From: Actinoplanes derwentensis
Lineage (GTDB): Bacteria > Actinomycetota > Actinomycetes > Mycobacteriales > Micromonosporaceae
Assembly: GCF_900104725.1 (NCBI RefSeq)
Contig: NZ_LT629758.1
Coordinates: 4,974,501 to 5,038,500 of the forward strand
Reading direction: 5' to 3'
Length of the DNA: 64,000 nt
In this document: piece after piece, positions 60,428 to 64,000 of the stretch
How positions within the stretch are numbered: the first letter of the stretch is position 1
How the letters are laid out: every line of letters starts with the position of its first letter
The notes under the pieces: generated by a model
Database searches by the model: none
The model's input: the letters and a program-made list of their open reading frames with translations, nothing else
What the model was told of the DNA's origin: nothing
Position numbers and translations under genes: made by a program

Positions 60428-63400
60428 TCACCCTTCCGTACCGTCGTCGGACGGTTTGCCGCCGGTCAGCCAATCCGCGTCGCCGGCGTCGTCCCAGCCC
60501 GACATGTCGTCGGGTTCGTCATCCGGCCGGACCAGTGGCACGTGGTCGTCCACCGGCCGCCGCGCAGTGCCATCACCACCTGGGGTGGTGCCGTCACCAC
60601 CCCAGGTGGTGTCGTCCTCGCGCAACAGCTCGGCGGAACCGGAACGCTCCCCGGTCTCGTCGTCCTCGGCACCGTCGGACCGCCGGGGTCCAGCACTTCT
60701 CCGGTCGTCGCCGTCCGTGATGGCACCCGCTCGGCCGAGCCCCGCGGCCAAGCCGACCCCGGCCACGCCACCAGCACCCGCCGCGATGGTGCCCACTCCG
60801 GGCACGACCACGACGACCTCCTCGGCCTTGGCCGCCACGGGCTTCTTCGGCACCGTGTCGGCCGGGACGGCGGGGCCCGCGCCGGACGGCTGACTCGACT
60901 GCCCGGCCGGTCCGGCCTGGCCCGACGAAGTTGTCTGGCCCGGCGAGGCTGGCTGACCCGGCGGCGCCGACGGGCTCGCTTGGCCCACCGGCACCTGTCC
61001 GGCCTGCCCAGGGGCACCGATGAGCACCGGGGTGGCCGGGGATCCACCGACGACCGGCGTCTCGGTGATCGGCGTCTCGGTGATCGTCTCGCCTTCGGCG
61101 GGTGCCCCCGGACCGCCGACGACGGGCGTGCCCGGAAGGTCCACCGCGGTGGGCAGCTCGACCGCCACCGGCGGAACGATCACCTCGACCGGAGGCGGCG
61201 GGCCCACCGGCGGTACCGTCGCCTCGGGCACGTTGGGCACGGTCACTTCCGGCGCAGTGACATCAGGAACGATCACCGCCGCCACGTCGGGCACGGTCAC
61301 TTCCACATCAGGAACAGTCACCACCGACACGCTGGGCACGGTCACTTCCGGCACGGTTACGTCAGGAACGGTCACCGCGGGCACGGTCGTGTCCGGGGCG
61401 TGGGCTCCGGGAGGAGTACCGGCATCCGGGATCTCCACGGCCGGGGATTCCGTGACCGGGACTTCCATTTCCGGCGTCACGGCGGCCGGGACGTCCGGGG
61501 CCCCGATGTCGGGCACGCCGAGATCCGGCCGGTAGTCCACCGGCACGCTCAGATCCGGCACGCTCAGATCCGGGATCGTCACTGCGGAAACCGGGGGCGG
61601 TGTGGCCTCGAAGCCCGCGCCACCGGCCGTGACTCCGCCGGAGGAGTCCGGCGTGTGGTCCACCGGGCCCGAACCGGACCAACCCGTCTGGTCCTGCTCC
61701 ACGAGAGCGGAGGCGTCGGTGGCGCCCCCCGGTGCAGCGTCCCCGGGCGCGTTGCTGCCCGGCATGCCGGGCATGGGCGGCGGCATCCCACCGGCTCCGG
61801 TAGAGGCCGGGACGGCGGGGGCCGGGATGGCCGTCCCGCCACCGGCCGCCGGGGCTTCCCAATCGGGTACGCCGACCGGGGCAGGCGTCTCGACCGAGGT
61901 CCCCGCACCCAGCGATCCGGTGTCCGGGGCGATCCAGCCCGGTGTCTCCAGACCCGCACCGCCCGCACCGGCACCGGTGGGTGCCTCCGGGGTGCCCGCG
62001 CCCAGGTTCCCGGACGGCTTCCAGTCACCGGCGTCCGCGCCGATCAGCCCGGAGGCATCCGGGGAGTCCGGGACGCCTCCGCCCGGGGTTCCGCCACCCG
62101 GGGCGCCCGGCGAGCCAGGCATCATCGGCATGCCCGAGCTGGGCAGTCCCGCGCCCGGTCCGGTCGTACCCGGTGTGGTCTGCGTGCCCGGTGTGGTCTC
62201 GACGACCGGGAGATCCGGCAACCGCGGCGCGGTGGCCCCGTCGAAGCCGCCACCGCCGGGAACCGCACCGCCGGACCCGTTCGGGATTCCCACGTCCGGC
62301 ACGAGCTGCTGCCAGTCGGAGCCGTCGCCTTCGACGAGCCCCTTCGAGTCCGGGGCGTCGGGGAGACCGGTGCCACCTCCGGCTCCGGCACCGGGAGCGC
62401 CGCCACCGGGCATACCCGGCATCATCGGCGACTGGAGACCACCACTACCCGGCACCGCACCCGACGACGAACCCGGCCCCTCGACGGCTCCCAGCGACGG
62501 GGACTGCCAGTCCGAGCCGTCACCTTCCACGAGCCCCTTCGAGTCCGGGGCCTCCGGCACACCCGAACCACCACCGGCACCCCCACCGGGGGCACCACCA
62601 CCGGGCATACCCGGCATCATCGGCTGCTGGAGACCACCACTACCCGGCACCGCACCCGACGACGAGCCCGGCCCTTCGACACCACCGAACGACGGCGACT
62701 TCCAATCGGTCGCATCGCCTTCCACAAGCCCCTTCGAATCGGGAGCCTCCGGCACACCGGCACCACCGCCGGCACCCCCACCGGGAGCACCACCACCGGG
62801 CATACCCGGCATCATCGGCTGCTGGAGACCACCACTACCCGGCACCGCACCCGACGACGAACCGGGCACATCCACACCACCGAACGACGGCGACTTCCAA
62901 TCGGTCGCATCGCCCTCGACAAGGCCCTTCGAATCCGGGGCCTCCGGCACACCCGAACCACCACCGGCACCCCCACCGGGAGCACCACCACCGGGCATAC
63001 CCGGCATCATCGGCTGCTGGAATCCGCTGCCGCCGGTGCCCGGCGAGGCGCCGCCCGGCGAGTTCGGGATGTCCACGCCGGTGAATCCACCGGGCTTGAA
63101 GTCATCGTTGTCGCCGAGCAGGCCGTTCGCGTCGGGCTTCTCGGGGAGGCCGACACCGCCGCCCGCGCCCGCGCCACCGCCACCGGCTCCGGGTGAACCC
63201 ATGCCGGGGATGCTCGGCGGGTTGAAGCCGGTTCCCCCTCCGGTGCCACCGCCGCCTGGAGTCCGACCGCCCAGCTCGCCGGGACCGGTGACCGTCGGTG
63301 GCCGTACCGAGTTGCCGCCACCGGCGCCGTTGCTGTTGCCGCCTCCGGTGCCACCGGCCGGGGCTTTGATCACTGGGGGGATGACGGCGGCGGCGTTACC

Positions 63401-64000
63401 GGATCCGCCACCGGCACCGCCCGGCGGGTTGATCACCGGGGCTTCGAAGCCCGGCAGGCCGGCTCCGGTTCCGCCACCGGCACCGCCGGTACCGCCGGGC
63501 GTGCGGCCGCCGACCTCCCCCGGGCCGTTGAACGCCGGCGGGTTGACGGCGGAGTTGGCACCACCGGGTCCACTGATGTTCGGGCTGTTGAAAGCGGGGG
63601 TGGTGACGCTCGCGAAGTTGCCGGAGCCGGGGCCGGAGCTGTTGAACGCCGGTGTGGTGACGTTGCCCGGCCCGCCCTTGAGGGCGGGGGTGGTGATGCT
63701 GTTGAGGTTCGGCGTCGTGATGTTCGGCACCGTGATGTTCGACGGCGCGGTGATCACCGGTGTGGTGACCCCCTTGATGTTGGGGGTGGTGAACACCGGT
63801 GTCGTGAGCGTCTGCGTCGTGAAGGCCACGGTGGTGAGGTTCATCGTCGTGGTCTTCGGCATGGTCGGCGTGGTGATGGCCGACGTGGGCATGGTGACCC
63901 CGGACGTGCCCGCCTTGTCGGTGGTCATCTTGTACTGGGTGGCCACCGTGTCGACGACCTGCGCCATCTGTTCGGCCATCGGCTTCTCGTACTCGGTGCC
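60428..64000 (-). CDS. Giant Pro/Gly/Thr-rich T7SS-associated protein with 65-residue tandem repeats (N terminus outside window)
   Basis: At least 1190 residues, open to the right edge, where GTEYEKP precedes the first Met. A helical region (MAEQMAQVVDTVATQYKMTTD) may be the end of a WXG100 domain. Then come TTP(x) repeats (~30-130), Gly-rich stretches, a block of ~65-residue repeats (~323-700) with the core PDSKGLVEGD..DW, VP(D/E)VTVP repeats (~880-970), and a C-terminal hydrophobic glycine zipper (VVVVVPGVGTIAAGAGG). The last ~70 residues are acidic and carry LLREDDTTWGGD. It is likely an exported or surface-exposed substrate; the hydrophobic tail could anchor it. It starts the visible T7SS operon. 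Confidence 0.75.
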   Translation of the reverse strand, partial: GTEYEKPMAEQMAQVVDTVATQYKMTTDKAGTSGVTMPTSAITTPTMPKTTTMNLTTVAFTTQTLTTPVFTTPNIKGVTTPVITAPSNITVPNITTPNLNSITTPALKGGPGNVTTPAFNSSGPGSGNFASVTTPAFNSPNISGPGGANSAVNPPAFNGPGEVGGRTPGGTGGAGGGTGAGLPGFEAPVINPPGGAGGGSGNAAAVIPPVIKAPAGGTGGGNSNGAGGGNSVRPPTVTGPGELGGRTPGGGGTGGGTGFNPPSIPGMGSPGAGGGGAGAGGGVGLPEKPDANGLLGDNDDFKPGGFTGVDIPNSPGGASPGTGGSGFQQPMMPGMPGGGAPGGGAGGGSGVPEAPDSKGLVEGDATDWKSPSFGGVDVPGSSSGAVPGSGGLQQPMMPGMPGGGAPGGGAGGGAGVPEAPDSKGLVEGDATDWKSPSFGGVEGPGSSSGAVPGSGGLQQPMMPGMPGGGAPGGGAGGGSGVPEAPDSKGLVEGDGSDWQSPSLGAVEGPGSSSGAVPGSGGLQSPMMPGMPGGGAPGAGAGGGTGLPDAPDSKGLVEGDGSDWQQLVPDVGIPNGSGGAVPGGGGFDGATAPRLPDLPVVETTPGTQTTPGTTGPGAGLPSSGMPMMPGSPGAPGGGTPGGGVPDSPDASGLIGADAGDWKPSGNLGAGTPEAPTGAGAGGAGLETPGWIAPDTGSLGAGTSVETPAPVGVPDWEAPAAGGGTAIPAPAVPASTGAGGMPPPMPGMPGSNAPGDAAPGGATDASALVEQDQTGWSGSGPVDHTPDSSGGVTAGGAGFEATPPPVSAVTIPDLSVPDLSVPVDYRPDLGVPDIGAPDVPAAVTPEMEVPVTESPAVEIPDAGTPPGAHAPDTTVPAVTVPDVTVPEVTVPSVSVVTVPDVEVTVPDVAAVIVPDVTAPEVTVPNVPEATVPPVGPPPPVEVIVPPVAVELPTAVDLPGTPVVGGPGAPAEGETITETPITETPVVGGSPATPVLIGAPGQAGQVPVGQASPSAPPGQPASPGQTTSSGQAGPAGQSSQPSGAGPAVPADTVPKKPVAAKAEEVVVVVPGVGTIAAGAGGVAGVGLAAGLGRAGAITDGDDRRSAGPRRSDGAEDDETGERSGSAELLREDDTTWGGDGTTPGGDGTARRPVDDHVPLVRPDDEPDDMSGWDDAGDADWLTGGKPSDDGTEG
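60574..60611. repeat. Perfect 17-bp inverted repeat with nested 7-bp stems
   Basis: CACCACCTGGGGTGGTG (60574-60590) is followed after CCGT by its exact reverse complement (60595-60611). Each arm is itself a 7-bp palindrome around a 3-nt centre, so two small hairpins or one large cruciform are possible. It lies inside the 3' coding region of the repeat-rich gene, ~150 bp before its stop. Confidence 0.7.
62231..63010. repeat. Four tandem 195-bp coding repeats (65 residues each)
   Basis: Units end at 63010, 62815, 62620 and 62425 (minus-strand starts), spaced exactly 195 bp. Units 1-3 are nearly identical and begin MMPGMPGGGAPGGG; the fourth is one codon shorter and degenerate. More divergent copies flank the block on both sides. 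Recombination between units would change protein length in 65-residue steps. Confidence 0.85.

Noticed and set aside
62231..63010. Tandem repeats as a CRISPR array
   Set aside because: Units are 195 bp without short repeat/unique spacer alternation, keep one reading frame, and no cas genes are present.
60542..63196. Long plus-strand frame opposite the repeat-rich gene
   Set aside because: It encodes an Arg/His/Thr-rich mirror of the repeats. The minus-strand frame continues off the window with stop, RBS context and operon spacing.
1..64000. rRNA, tRNA, integrase, transposase or prophage genes
   Set aside because: None recognised by eye on either strand; small tRNAs could be missed without a covariance-model search, for which tRNAscan-SE would be decisive.

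Overview
The window is high-GC actinobacterial DNA with dense coding, many GTG starts, strong Shine-Dalgarno sites and frequent 1-4 nt stop/start overlaps. Gene content (rhamnose-type polysaccharide genes, SARP-type regulators, a type VII secretion (T7SS) locus with very large Pro/Gly/Thr-rich proteins) suggests a filamentous actinomycete, most likely Micromonosporaceae (Actinoplanes-like). That assignment is inference from style; no rRNA or tRNA gene was seen.

Bases 1-19343 hold a surface-polysaccharide locus. A leftward group runs from 15343 to 1037: chain-length regulator, O-antigen polymerase/ligase-like protein, GNAT protein, AMP-dependent ligase, PLP decarboxylase, acyl carrier protein, a large secreted protein with an N,N-dimethylformamidase-like domain and three DUF4082-like repeats, two glycosyltransferases and an ABC exporter pair. 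A rightward group (15731-18479) encodes two glycosyltransferases and a polysaccharide deacetylase, followed by a lipoprotein deacetylase.

Bases 19404-24349 are mixed: a divergent MarR regulator and VOC protein with two matching operators, a broken AAA ATPase gene, a Tat-exported flavoprotein and a small membrane protein. Bases 24296-30266 are a second glycan block: rhamnosyltransferase-like GT2, polyprenyl-phosphate sugar transferase, and rmlCA/rmlBD for dTDP-L-rhamnose in divergent pairs. It probably supplies the first locus.

Bases 30387-64000 are dominated by type VII secretion. A satellite operon (30387-33435) encodes a YbaB-like protein, two helical WXG-like proteins and a mycosin-like protein. 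A second pair (35164-38813) encodes a membrane protein with two transglycosylase-like domains plus a ricin-type lectin, and another mycosin-like protein. Two overlapping SARP/ATPase regulators follow. Then a leftward main locus runs from beyond 64000 to 43612: a repeat-rich protein, a small charged protein, EccC, EccD, EccB (frameshifted), a beta-helix/AAA EccA-like fusion, a YbaB-like protein, an atypical LuxR regulator and two paralogous ART-like proteins.

The most unusual theme is pseudoenzymes. Both mycosin-like proteins appear to lack all three catalytic residues, both transglycosylase-like domains lack the catalytic Glu, and the ART-like domains lack the second Glu of ExE. The second AAA module of the EccA-like protein and the LuxR receiver are also degenerate. 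A short motif, L-[VLI]-x-x-[DE]-x-[TG]-x-W, is iterated in the repeat protein and occurs near the C terminus of its small neighbour. Five tandem 11-bp repeats sit in the promoter of the LuxR gene. No eccE, no active mycosin and no EsxA/EsxB-size pair is seen in the window.
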